Positions 52,452-60,716 of a DNA stretch of 64,000 bases are shown here, piece after piece. Made by a program: the position numbers and the translations under genes. The stretch lies in assembly GCF_016117655.1 (NCBI RefSeq), contig NZ_CP064936.1, positions 1,240,001 through 1,304,000 of the forward strand, given 5' to 3'. The stretch comes from Treponema peruense. Its GTDB lineage: Bacteria; Spirochaetota; Spirochaetia; Treponematales; Treponemataceae. The notes beneath the pieces were generated by a model. That model had not been told where the DNA came from and made no database searches. It saw only the letters and a list, made by a program, of their open reading frames with translations. The stretch's first letter is position 1, and each line of letters begins with the position of its first letter.

Positions 52452-54587
52452 TTAGAGATTGTCACTTTTTTTAATATCCACAAGATTTATCTGCGGAGTT
52501 TCTATTCTGTTGAACACATTGCGTTCGACCCTAAAAATAAAGTCAACCCTGTCGCCAACGTTAAAGTCCCTTCCAAGCCGCTCGCCTTCGTTCCAGAAGA
52601 TGCACGGCCATTTGTATTTGCCGCAGTCGACTGTAATTTTCAGATGCATTTTTTCGCCTTTTCCCATGCGCTGGCCCGAAGCAACCCTTATGTTTTTTGC
52701 CATAAAAAGCAGCTGAGGGTTTTCTTCACCGTACGGCTCGAATCTGTCAGAAATATCAAGAAGGGCAGGTGTAAGGTATTGGGCCGGAATTTCTGCATCT
52801 ATGTCGCCGCCAGTATCTTTTGTGTCACCGAGTTTAATTTCTGAAGAAAGGGTTTTTATTCTTTCTTCGAATTCTGCAAGCCGTTCCCTTTTAAAGCTGA
52901 ATCCTGCTGCAAAATTGTGCCCGCCGTGATTTATAAATAGATCGTCCATTTTGTTAAGAAACTGCGTTACATCATAATCTCGGCAGCTTCTCATTGAACC
53001 GATTGCAATTCCGTCTACAATAGTAACGGTCATGGCAGGAACATTGTATGTAGAAACAAGACGTCCTGCAAGAATTCCGCTTACGCCCCTGTTTATTCTT
53101 TCATCTATTACGACACAAAGTTTGTTGCTGTGAAGTGGGATTGACGCTTTTGCCTGAATGCCGGCATAGTTCCACGCGTCTACACAAAGCTGCTTGCGTT
53201 CTGCGTTAAGTTCAATAATCTGTTTTGCGGTTTCGAGGCGTTCATTCTGACTGTCTGTAATAAAAAGTTTTGCCGCAAGTTCCGGCTGGCCAAGTCTTCC
53301 TGCTGCGTTAAGGTGTGCTACAACAACCCAGCTTAAGTCAATTGAATTAATGCGTTTGCCGGTAAGATTGAGTTCTGCCATAAGTTCACGCAGACCCGGT
53401 CTTATTCTTCCCGAATTGATTGACTTGAGGCCGTTTTTTACGAAGATTCTGTTTTCGTTTTTCATAGGCATAATGTCTGCAAGAGCCGCCAGTGCCACAA
53501 GCTGCAGATCTTTTTCTTCGGCCTTTGCAAAGGAAGGAAAGTCTTTTGCAAGCGACTTCTGTACCCATGTTACAAAAATATTGTAAAAACCGCCTATTTC
53601 TGTTGGCTCGTGGTCGCCGTACTTTGCCATTTTTGACATGCCCTTAAGCTGGGTAAGTGTCATTGACGCAAATTTTGGAAAAAGTTTAGCCGCCTCTTCC
53701 CTTATGTCTACCAGGTTGAACTGCGCACCGTCACCAAAAAGAGACTGCAAATCCTGTGACAAAGTTTTTGCATCCCATGCCAGAAGAAGCTGCCCCTGCA
53801 AATAGGAAGGAAGATTTGTGTCAGAAAGAGAAGCCGTGTTTTGGTCAATGGTTTGTGTAAGGCGGCTTACCGGAACAAGATTGCGCACTTTGACGCATTC
53901 TACGGCAGAATTTTCTTTATTTACGTTAAGAAGGGTTACGTCCTGCTTGTACCAACTGCTTTGGCTAAAGCGGATTGCGCTTACAAGTTTATATACAACC
54001 GCGCAGCCCGAAATGTCGGGGAACGGGTAGCCTGAATTTTCTGTCTTTGGATCAATGATTATGGCCGGTGAGGGCAGTGTCTCTGGAGCATTGTGATGGT
54101 CAACAACAATTACGTCCAGTCCAAGTTCTGCAGCTTTTGCAATTTCTGCGTTGTTCGAGATTCCGCAGTCCACGGTAATAATGAGCGAACCGTAATTTGC
54201 CGCAAATTCTTCTACAGCCTGTATTGAAAGTCCGTAAGCATCATCGCCGCCCGGCAGTTTGTACGAAACATCAATTCCCATAGAAGAAAGACAGTCGTAC
54301 AAAACAGTAGTAGAAGTAACGCCGTCTACGTCTCTGTCTCCAAAGATAAGCACCTTTTCGTTTTCTTCCTTTGCGTCAAGAATTCTGTCTACGGCATCTT
54401 CCATGGCGGCAAACATAAAGGGACTGTGCTGAAACCGCAAATCGTCTTCTATATAATAGAGAATATCGCTGCCGCTCGTTATTCCCCTTCTGACCATTAT
54501 GCTTGCAGTGATGGGGTCAAGTGAATATTTTTTAGAAACAGATTCTACCTGAGTTTTTGAAATTTGTTTTTTGAACCATTCAGACAC
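52452..54587 (-). CDS. recJ: Single-stranded-DNA exonuclease RecJ
   Basis: 711 residues. 5'-3' ssDNA exonuclease of RecF-pathway repair. DHH-superfamily motifs: IFGDRDVDGVTST, TVDCGIS, VVDHHNAPET and later GGHNFAAGFS (DHHA1). An insertion of about 100 residues lies in the middle (near residues 215-330), longer than E. coli RecJ (577). Start is GTG at 54587, forming TAGTG with the pdp stop, so translation is coupled. Confidence 0.93.
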   Translation of the reverse strand: MSEWFKKQISKTQVESVSKKYSLDPITASIMVRRGITSGSDILYYIEDDLRFQHSPFMFAAMEDAVDRILDAKEENEKVLIFGDRDVDGVTSTTVLYDCLSSMGIDVSYKLPGGDDAYGLSIQAVEEFAANYGSLIITVDCGISNNAEIAKAAELGLDVIVVDHHNAPETLPSPAIIIDPKTENSGYPFPDISGCAVVYKLVSAIRFSQSSWYKQDVTLLNVNKENSAVECVKVRNLVPVSRLTQTIDQNTASLSDTNLPSYLQGQLLLAWDAKTLSQDLQSLFGDGAQFNLVDIREEAAKLFPKFASMTLTQLKGMSKMAKYGDHEPTEIGGFYNIFVTWVQKSLAKDFPSFAKAEEKDLQLVALAALADIMPMKNENRIFVKNGLKSINSGRIRPGLRELMAELNLTGKRINSIDLSWVVVAHLNAAGRLGQPELAAKLFITDSQNERLETAKQIIELNAERKQLCVDAWNYAGIQAKASIPLHSNKLCVVIDERINRGVSGILAGRLVSTYNVPAMTVTIVDGIAIGSMRSCRDYDVTQFLNKMDDLFINHGGHNFAAGFSFKRERLAEFEERIKTLSSEIKLGDTKDTGGDIDAEIPAQYLTPALLDISDRFEPYGEENPQLLFMAKNIRVASGQRMGKGEKMHLKITVDCGKYKWPCIFWNEGERLGRDFNVGDRVDFIFRVERNVFNRIETPQINLVDIKKSDNL

Positions 54588-55912
54588 TATTTTATTTCCT
54601 TTAATATCAATTTGTTTTGTGTAATTGTTGTTTTTGAATATGAAACGGCTTTTTTAAGGGCTGCAACGCCTTCTTCAAGGGATTTTTCATCCTTTGCGTA
54701 AACGTCCATAATTTTTTGACCCGCTTTAACGGCTTCACCCTGAACTTTTGAAAGAATTATTCCAGAGTCGGCATCTACCTTGTCAGAAGTTTTGTTTCTT
54801 CCGACGCCAAGATTAATGCATGCAATTCCCGTTTTGTAAGCGTCTATTTTAAGGTAACCGTCACTTTCTGCATTAAGCTGTGCGTGGAAAGGAGAACGGC
54901 GTTTACCCTGCTGTTCAAGAAGTTTTTTGCTGTCACCGCCCTGGTCATCTACGTTTTTAAGGAATTTTTCAAGTGCACGGCCGGAATTTACTGCTTGTTT
55001 GCAAAGTTCAAGTCCTTCTTCTATAGAAGCGACTTTGCCTGCAAGAAGTGCCATGCGTGAAGCAAGAGCGTATGTAAGTTCCATTACGTCTTTTGGCCCG
55101 TTACCCTGAAGGCATTCAAGCGACTCTTCGATTTCGAGGTAGTTGCCGGTTTTTAGACCAAGCGGGGTTTCCATGTCTGTAAGAAGCGCCACGGCTTTTT
55201 TGCCCATAGCCTGCGCGGTTTTTACAAGGGATGTGGCAAGATTTTCTGCTGCGGCCGGTGTTTTCATGAATGCACCCGAACCATATTTTACATCAAAAAC
55301 AAGAGCGTCACTTCCTTCTGCGACTTTTTTTGAAAGAATGCTTGCTGTAATCAAAGGAATGCTTTCTACGGTACCGGTCACGTCCCTGAGCGCATACATA
55401 AGACGGTCAGCCGGAACAATTTTCTGTGTCTGGCCAGTCATGGCGTAACCGTTCTGTGCAATGAGCTGTTCAAACTCTTGTGGCGAAAGGGCAACTTTGT
55501 AACCGGTAATTGACTCCAGCTTGTCCAAAGTGCCGCCTGTGTGTCCCAAACCCCGGCCGCTCATCATGGGAATCTGTACTCCAAGACATGCTGCAATTGG
55601 CGCAAGCGGAATACTTATTTTGTCTCCTACACCGCCGGTTGAATGTTTGTCTACAAAAGGTCCTTTTAAACCAAGGTTTTCCTTTCCGTGAAGGTTTATA
55701 ATTTCTCCTGAATGAAGCATGCAGTCGGTAAGGGCAGCAGTTTCTTCAAAAGACATTCCGTTAAAATATATTGCCATAAGAAAGGCAGACATCTGGTAGT
55801 CGGGAATTGTCTTTGCAACATAACCGTCTACCATAAATTGAATTTCTTCTTTTGTAAGGGGTTGCGGAGTGGGGTTTCCTCTTTTTTTTATGATAATGTC
55901 AGCAGCTCTCAT
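54587..55912 (-). CDS. Pyrimidine-nucleoside/thymidine phosphorylase
   Basis: 441 residues. Phosphorolyses thymidine/uridine to base and deoxyribose or ribose 1-phosphate (DeoA/Pdp). Signature SGRGLGHTGGTLDKLESI (phosphate/nucleoside-binding) and DKHSTGGVGDKISIPLAP are present. It precedes recJ in the same operon; the salvage/repair link is common. Confidence 0.92.
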   Translation of the reverse strand: MRAADIIIKKRGNPTPQPLTKEEIQFMVDGYVAKTIPDYQMSAFLMAIYFNGMSFEETAALTDCMLHSGEIINLHGKENLGLKGPFVDKHSTGGVGDKISIPLAPIAACLGVQIPMMSGRGLGHTGGTLDKLESITGYKVALSPQEFEQLIAQNGYAMTGQTQKIVPADRLMYALRDVTGTVESIPLITASILSKKVAEGSDALVFDVKYGSGAFMKTPAAAENLATSLVKTAQAMGKKAVALLTDMETPLGLKTGNYLEIEESLECLQGNGPKDVMELTYALASRMALLAGKVASIEEGLELCKQAVNSGRALEKFLKNVDDQGGDSKKLLEQQGKRRSPFHAQLNAESDGYLKIDAYKTGIACINLGVGRNKTSDKVDADSGIILSKVQGEAVKAGQKIMDVYAKDEKSLEEGVAALKKAVSYSKTTITQNKLILKEIK

Positions 55913-56001
55913 GACCCGTAACCTCCTGTTTTTTTATAAGACTTAATTTGAAGACTTTATTATAGCACATTATGCCGTTGTTTTCTATAATAAATGTATT
56001 T

Positions 56002-56763
56002 CTACAAGATACCGGCACCTGTTTCGAGTGTACGCAGTTTTGTTCCGGAGGCTTTTTCTATAAGATAGAAGACAAGGCGCTTCATCTGGTAAAGGCTTTC
56101 TTCTTTTATTTTAATCTGCCGAACTTTTCCTGGGGCAAGTTCATTTACTGCTGCAAGATAGGTGAGTGCATCGCCGTCTGCATAAATTGTTTTTGATTCT
56201 GCATGGGAAGTACAGTCTTTGCATGTAAAGGAAGAAAGTTCGGGGGAATAATAGGAGAGTGCATTTTTTGCAAGAAGATTTGCACCGCATGAAGCGCATT
56301 CGTGAAGGGGTGGCTGTACTCCAAGAAGTCCCAGGTAGCGCCACAAAAAGCGTATTGTTCCAAGCCGCGCACCGTCTTCGTCACTTGCGTCTGTTCCGTC
56401 TGCAAATGCTGTAAGAAGGCGGAATGTCTGGAACGGGTCTCCGGCGCATTTTGTTGTTATTGCTAGTTCGCATGCAAGGTTTACGGCCCAGAGTTTGTAA
56501 AGGCTTGTTCTTAAAGAAAGATGGCAGTTTTTTGCGTCAAAGTCGGTAATCTTTTTTGAATGCCGCGCCTCATCGTTGTAGATGTACATTGTTCCGCTGT
56601 AAAAGGGCTGAACCATTGCGCGCAGTCTGCTTTTTGGGCCGCCGTAAAGTGTTGCATAAAAAATACCCAGGTCAGGTGAAAGCGCGCGCACACTGCGGTT
56701 GTTTTCACCCTGCGCCGTAACGCTCAGAATAATTGCCTGTGTTTTTAAATTGCGCTCACCCAT
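56002..56763 (-). CDS. recO: DNA repair protein RecO
   Basis: 253 residues. OB-fold N-terminus (MGERNLKTQAIILSVTAQGENNR), zinc-finger-like CASCGANLL and CKDC (residues near 160 and 185) as in RecO. Loads RecA with RecR in RecF-pathway repair, matching recJ nearby. The divergence from E. coli is typical. Confidence 0.85.
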   Translation of the reverse strand: MGERNLKTQAIILSVTAQGENNRSVRALSPDLGIFYATLYGGPKSRLRAMVQPFYSGTMYIYNDEARHSKKITDFDAKNCHLSLRTSLYKLWAVNLACELAITTKCAGDPFQTFRLLTAFADGTDASDEDGARLGTIRFLWRYLGLLGVQPPLHECASCGANLLAKNALSYYSPELSSFTCKDCTSHAESKTIYADGDALTYLAAVNELAPGKVRQIKIKEESLYQMKRLVFYLIEKASGTKLRTLETGAGIL

Positions 56764-56904
56764 GATTTAATAGTAATATTTTTGGAGCGCAACGGCAACT
56801 GGAATCTTAAGGGAAAGACTATGGTATTTTAAAGTAAAAACCATTGAAAAGTAATATGAATCGTGTTATTCTTAAGTAAGAAATTCTTACTTTTGGAGGT
56901 TGAT

Positions 56905-57183
56905 ATGGGTGTAGAGGTTTTAACAGTTTCATCAAAAGGCCAGATTGTACTTCCAGTCAAAATGAGAAGAACTATTGGTATTACAGATGGTGATAAACTT
57001 GCAGCCTTTGCTTCTGACGATGGAGTAATAATGCTTAAGGTCGTAAAGGTTCCGACTGTTCAGGATTTTAAGGTACGCCTGGACGAAGCCAAAGATTGGG
57101 CTGAATCTGTCGGTTATAAAGAAGAAGATATCAGTGATATTATCAAATCTGTAAGGCTGGCAAAGCGTGAAAATAGTAATTGA
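56905..57183 (+). CDS. AbrB/MazE-type antitoxin
   Basis: 92 residues. The swapped-hairpin SpoVT/AbrB DNA-binding domain is VSSKGQIVLPVKMRRTIGI. The ATG at 56905 is selected because GGAGG precedes it; upstream codons have no SD. It overlaps the PIN gene by 17 bp, the hallmark of a type II toxin-antitoxin pair. It should bind the toxin and repress its own promoter. Confidence 0.85.
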   Translation: MGVEVLTVSSKGQIVLPVKMRRTIGITDGDKLAAFASDDGVIMLKVVKVPTVQDFKVRLDEAKDWAESVGYKEEDISDIIKSVRLAKRENSN

Positions 57184-57571
57184 CACTAATGTGGTTATAT
57201 CCGGAACTTTCTTTGGAGGTAATCCAAGGAAAATTCTTGAATCTGTAGTATCACATGATTTGGATGCCTCTGCCACAACAGAAATTATTGATGAATATCA
57301 GGAAATCGTTGACGAGATGATTGTACGAAAACAAGGTCATCTTCGTAAAGATTTGCTGGTTCCTTTTATCAATAGTCTTGATTTGATTGAACCTGTTACA
57401 ACAACTGATGTTTGCCGGGATCTGGATGACAACAAGTTTCTCTCGTGTGCCAAAGATTCTGATTCCCTTTATATTGTTAGTGGCGATAAAGATTTACTTG
57501 AGTTGCATACATTTGAAGGTATTCAAATAATTACCGCAAAGAATTTTGTGGAAATGTATCTGAATACTTGA
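57167..57571 (+). CDS. PIN domain toxin (VapC-like ribonuclease)
   Basis: 134 residues, COG1569-like PIN fold. Acid residues in KIVIDTNVVISGT (Asp6), DEYQEIVDE, DLDDNKFL (Asp) and SGDKDLLEL make the metal site. Predicted to cleave RNA when free. Partner antitoxin is upstream (57183). Two more toxin-antitoxin-like loci follow within 3 kb. Confidence 0.85.
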   Translation: MKIVIDTNVVISGTFFGGNPRKILESVVSHDLDASATTEIIDEYQEIVDEMIVRKQGHLRKDLLVPFINSLDLIEPVTTTDVCRDLDDNKFLSCAKDSDSLYIVSGDKDLLELHTFEGIQIITAKNFVEMYLNT

Positions 57572-57603
57572 AAATAGTTTTTTGTGCAGTGTTAAGTACA
57601 AAA

Positions 57604-57721
57604 TTGACAGAATAAAACAGATTTGGTATATTGAATGAAGGAAATGCCCGAGCATTTGGTCATCTCCACTATGTACGATAAGCCGTCCAAGCTTCGAAAA
57701 CTAATGGGCGGCTATTTTTTT
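57604..57721 (+). ncRNA. Small RNA unit with its own promoter and terminator (repeat A, copy 1)
   Basis: Perfect sigma-70 promoter: TTGACA at 57604-57609, 17-bp spacer, TATATT at 57627-57632. Transcription from about 57639 gives an 80-nt RNA with a 5' hairpin AAATGC-CCGA-GCATTT and an intrinsic terminator (AGCCGTCC 57681-57688 pairing with GGGCGGCT 57706-57713, one G-U, then seven U). No ORF with an SD is present. Its 3' end converges on the 29-residue peptide gene on the other strand, as in type I antitoxin RNAs. Confidence 0.7.
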
Positions 57722-57726
57722 ACTCT

Positions 57727-57816
57727 TTACTTTTTAAGGTAGGTGAGTATTGCTATAACTGTGGTAATTATTGTGGCAACGCAGGTTACCAGTGAAATAA
57801 CTACTTCTATAGTCAT
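57727..57816 (-). CDS. 29-residue hydrophobic peptide, candidate type I toxin
   Basis: Peptide MTIEVVISLVTCVATIITTV plus IAILTYLKK: one hydrophobic helix with a basic tail, the shape of type I/holin-like toxins. GGGAGG is 7 nt before the ATG. In the leader, CTCCCA (57867-57862, minus) can pair with the SD TGGGAG (57830-57825), sequestering it. Two leader hairpins (GCCTG-AA-CAGGC and TCGGT-TTTT-ACCGA) are also present. The stop lies 6 bp before the small RNA terminator, so transcripts overlap at their 3' ends. No homologue was searched. Confidence 0.65.
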   Translation of the reverse strand: MTIEVVISLVTCVATIITTVIAILTYLKK

Positions 57817-57920
57817 AGACAAGCCTCCCAAAATCAAATTTCGGTAAAAACCGATTGAGTATGGGAGATAACCGCCTGTTCAGGCATTTCCTATATATTA
57901 AATATAACATATTTTAATAA

Positions 57921-58006
57921 GTTTGCAAAGTGGTTTTGCTGCATGGGTTCTCGCTTACACTCGGGGGATTACTCTTTTTAGAGGTAATGCGACGCTACGC
58001 ACTTGC
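57921..58006. repeat. Dispersed repeat B, copy 1
   Basis: An 86-bp sequence starting GTTTGCAAAGTGGTTTTGCT and ending CGCACTTGC; nearly identical to 60717-60802 (a few mismatches near TACACTCG/TTCGCTCG). Contains small hairpins (GCAAA/TTTTGC; ATTAC...GGTAAT). It lies in the gap before the AAA ATPase gene. Function unknown. Confidence 0.85.
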
Positions 58007-58065
58007 AACCGCCTTAATATGGATATTGAATAAACTGATATTTTTGAGTATTCTAAGAGAAAAAC

Positions 58066-59259
58066 ATGATTGAACACATTTATATTGATAATTTTAAGGC
58101 TTTTAATGAAGCTGACATATACTTTTCTCCCGTAAATATTATTGTAGGAAATAATGGTGCTGGGAAAAGTACGCTTCTGCAGATTTTAAGTTTTTTATCA
58201 TCAGTGACGCATGAAGATTTTTCCAGTGTTCTAAGCAGAAGACAGCTTAAGGTGGAAAATATCAGATCAAAACTTAGTACAAAAAAAAAGATTAAGTTTG
58301 TAACCGATTTTAGTTTGGATGTAGACGGGAAAAATAAAAAACTCCGATGGGGACTTTATCTTACTCCAAACAGTGGTAAAAATATCCTAGAGTTGACAGA
58401 AGAGTGGGTAGAGGATAATCCAGATGTATACGATTCTGGAAAAGATTATCTGCGCTTTAAATTTGCTTCAAAAGAAGCATACAGACTTAAAAAAAGTGGA
58501 GAGACGGAAAACATTACTGTATTTAATTACACTTCATCAATTCTTAAACTTATAGATACAGACAATAATGACTTTCCTGAACTTGCATCTGTTAAAAGAT
58601 TTTTAGATTACTCATATTCATATGACTTGCTTAATCCTGATGAAATGAGAAAAAGTGGACGTGGAACAGCGGAAATGATTGGTGAAAAAGGAAGATTTTT
58701 AACTTCCTTTATAAAAGGACTTTCCGAAACTCAAAAGGCAGATTTAAACAAACGGGTTAACATTCTTACAAATACAATAAAGGAAGTAGACACAAAAACA
58801 TCAGGACAGCCGGGCTGGACTACAATTGTTACGACAGAAAATTACGGCGGAAAGAATATAAAATTTGATTCAAAAGACATTAGTGACGGAGATTTAAGGC
58901 TTATAGCCTTTGCTTCTTTGGCAGAAGTAGAAAGTTCACAGGGCTTTATTTTGCTGGATGAAATAGAGAATGGCATAAATACTCAAAAAGCAAAACTCCT
59001 TATGGAATGGCTTTTGAATTATTCAGTCAAATATAATAAACAAATGTTTGTTACGACCCACAGTACAGTTTTTGTTGATTATGTTCCGCCGGAAAGTATT
59101 TCTTATATTTACAGAAATAAAGATAATGGTTGGGTAGTTTGTGAAAAATTATTTGAAACAGATGCCATGAAAAATAAGCTTGAAGACTTTTATCCCGGTG
59201 AAGTTTTATTAAATATGAGTGAAAGTCAGATAATTGATGCTCTGCTTAAAAAGGACTAA
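58066..59259 (+). CDS. AAA ATPase (SMC/OLD-like ATPase)
   Basis: 397 residues with an ABC/SMC-type ATPase head. Walker A GNNGAGKST (28-36), Walker B GFILLDEIENGI near 297, and the THST switch near 325. The middle is a helical insertion. Such single-domain ATPases are paired with Toprim or nuclease partners in defence modules. The next gene is truncated, so the pair is broken. Confidence 0.85.
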   Translation: MIEHIYIDNFKAFNEADIYFSPVNIIVGNNGAGKSTLLQILSFLSSVTHEDFSSVLSRRQLKVENIRSKLSTKKKIKFVTDFSLDVDGKNKKLRWGLYLTPNSGKNILELTEEWVEDNPDVYDSGKDYLRFKFASKEAYRLKKSGETENITVFNYTSSILKLIDTDNNDFPELASVKRFLDYSYSYDLLNPDEMRKSGRGTAEMIGEKGRFLTSFIKGLSETQKADLNKRVNILTNTIKEVDTKTSGQPGWTTIVTTENYGGKNIKFDSKDISDGDLRLIAFASLAEVESSQGFILLDEIENGINTQKAKLLMEWLLNYSVKYNKQMFVTTHSTVFVDYVPPESISYIYRNKDNGWVVCEKLFETDAMKNKLEDFYPGEVLLNMSESQIIDALLKKD

Positions 59260-59261
59260 AA

Positions 59262-59357
59262 ATGACAGTTGTAATTACAGGAGAAGGTGTAACTGATTAT
59301 GGCTGGAAAGATTTTGGAAGCGATGTTTGGAATGAAGGTTCTGCGGCAAAGTTTTGA
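59262..59357 (+). pseudogene. Truncated partner gene of the ATPase
   Basis: 31-codon frame MTVVITGEGVTDYGWKDFGS then a stop; the start is 2 bp after the ATPase stop. The motif VITGEGVTDYG looks like the first strand and acidic loop of Toprim or DUF4276-like proteins (EGPTDYG), often encoded next to AAA ATPases. The rest of the gene is lost before repeat A copy 2. It is probably a deletion remnant. Confidence 0.5.
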
Positions 59358-59391
59358 CAGCTTTTGCAGGAAGATAGAAAAATACTTTGAA

Positions 59392-59526
59392 GGCTCTAGT
59401 CACAAAATGACAGAATAAGATAGATTTGGTATATTGAATGAAGGAAATGCCCGAGCATTTGGTCATCTCCACTATGGATTATAAGCCGTCCAAAGCGTCG
59501 AAAACTAATGGGCGGCTATTTTTTTT
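59392..59526 (+). ncRNA. Small RNA unit, repeat A copy 2
   Basis: Same unit as at 57604: -35 ATGACA at 59407-59412 (one base from TTGACA), 17 bp, TATATT at 59430-59435, hairpin AAATGC-GCATTT, terminator AGCCGTCC/GGGCGGCT and a T-run. No peptide gene with SD is found on the other strand in the following bases. The first bases GGCTCTAGTC are shared only with copy 3. Confidence 0.6.
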
Positions 59527-59531
59527 ACTTT

Positions 59532-59560
59532 CATAAAAAGTCAATGAGTAAATCTTCAGA
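59532..59560. repeat. 29-bp dispersed repeat, copy 2
   Basis: Identical to 35585-35613; directly follows repeat A copy 2. Confidence 0.85.
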
Positions 59561-59616
59561 TTATTGTAGACTTATAATGGCAGGTTTAGTATACTTTTAA
59601 TGCGTGGAGGTAAATT

Positions 59617-59832
59617 ATGGAACTGGCATTAGATAATATGTATGATTCTCTTTCTTTACCCATGAAAAAAAAGGTTATGGGGTATGTTTCAAAATTGTAC
59701 AAACGTTCTATTGCTGATTCTGACAAAGGTCTTTTAACAGATGAAATTCAGAAAATGGTAGAGTTTTCCCGTGTTTTACCTCATGCAACCTGCCATGAGT
59801 CCTGGACAAGGGAAGATATGCACCGTGGATAG
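59617..59832 (+). CDS. Small antitoxin-like protein
   Basis: 71 residues (MELALDNMYDSLSLPMKKK...), helical, overlapping by 8 bp with a PIN-domain gene. GTGGAGG lies near the ATG. Predicted antitoxin by position, since the overlap pattern matches type II pairs. No antitoxin family recognised. Confidence 0.6.
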   Translation: MELALDNMYDSLSLPMKKKVMGYVSKLYKRSIADSDKGLLTDEIQKMVEFSRVLPHATCHESWTREDMHRG

Positions 59833-60250
59833 AGTTTTCATTGATACAAATATACTTTGCTACACAGTTGATGCAGCTGATATTACAAAACAGAACTTTT
59901 GTGCTAAAATTTTAAGCAAGTTAAGTCGCTCAGGAACTGGAAGAATTTCTACTCAATCTTTGCAGGAGTTCAGTAATGTGGTTATTAAAAAATTAAAATT
60001 TCCTCCAGAAGTAACAGTTGAATTTTTATCTTCATTGATTAAATCATTCAAAATTTATAACAATAAGCCCAAAAATGTTCAGGAAGCTGTTCGAATTTGT
60101 GGAAGGTATCAACTTTCTTTTTGGGATTCTTTGATTATTTCTGCTGCAAAGGCAAGCAGATGCAAGATTGTTTATTCAGAAGATTTGACTGACGGTCAGA
60201 TTATAGACGGCGTAAAAATAGTAAATCCTTTTAAACTAAATGATTTATAA
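59825..60250 (+). CDS. PIN domain toxin, second copy
   Basis: About 141 residues. The GTG at 59825 gives VDRVFIDTNILCYTVDAAD with Asp in IDTN; other acids are in FWDSLIISAA and VYSEDLTDG near the C-terminus. An alternative ATG at 59795 would add 10 residues. Probable VapC-like ribonuclease, paired with the preceding gene. Confidence 0.8.
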   Translation: MDRVFIDTNILCYTVDAADITKQNFCAKILSKLSRSGTGRISTQSLQEFSNVVIKKLKFPPEVTVEFLSSLIKSFKIYNNKPKNVQEAVRICGRYQLSFWDSLIISAAKASRCKIVYSEDLTDGQIIDGVKIVNPFKLNDL

Positions 60251-60279
60251 CGAAAGGGATTATCCGTGCAAATACTGTA

Positions 60280-60465
60280 ATGCTTGAAAATGACGATTTG
60301 CAGAAATATAACGGCTCAGAAGTTGTAGTGACTGTTCTTGATAAACAAATGCCAAAAGAACAGGCCCTTGAAAAAAAAATTTCCAAACTAGAAGAAGGCA
60401 GAAAGTCAGCAGAAGAGCAGGGATGGATTTCTTCCGAGAAAGTACGTGAAATGCTTGCGATATGA
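60280..60465 (+). CDS. Orphan antitoxin-like gene, probably 5'-truncated
   Basis: 61 residues. The in-frame sequence upstream of the ATG (KGIIRANTV) still looks like the start of a small antitoxin of the kind MxxGIIxxNTVxL, but its natural start codon is missing (ATA ACG in its place). The visible part is charged and ends KVREMLAI. No toxin follows. Confidence 0.45.
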   Translation: MLENDDLQKYNGSEVVVTVLDKQMPKEQALEKKISKLEEGRKSAEEQGWISSEKVREMLAI

Positions 60466-60488
60466 CAGTCAAAGTAAATAGGTAATGT

Positions 60489-60621
60489 GGCTCTAGTCAC
60501 AAAATGACAGAATAAGATAGATTTGGTATATTAAATTAAGGAAGTGCCATAACATTTGGTCTTCTCCACTATGTATGATAAGCTGTCCAAGCTTCGAAAA
60601 CTATTGGGCGGCTATTTTTTT
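60489..60621 (+). ncRNA. Small RNA unit, repeat A copy 3 (degenerate)
   Basis: -35 ATGACA at 60504-60509, 17 bp, TATATT at 60527-60532, and the terminator AGCTGTCC/GGGCGGCT with T-run at the end. The 5' hairpin is broken (AAGTGCCATAACATTT). So this copy is likely a relic or a variant. Confidence 0.5.
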
Positions 60622-60626
60622 ACTTT

Positions 60627-60655
60627 CATAAAAAGTCAATGAGTAAATCTTCAGA
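60627..60655. repeat. 29-bp dispersed repeat, copy 3
   Basis: Identical to 35585-35613 and 59532-59560; follows repeat A copy 3. Confidence 0.85.
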
Positions 60656-60716
60656 TTTTGGAATGACTTTTTAAGTACATTAGCAACAAAGTGAGAATGT
60701 ACAATTTGATCAGAAC

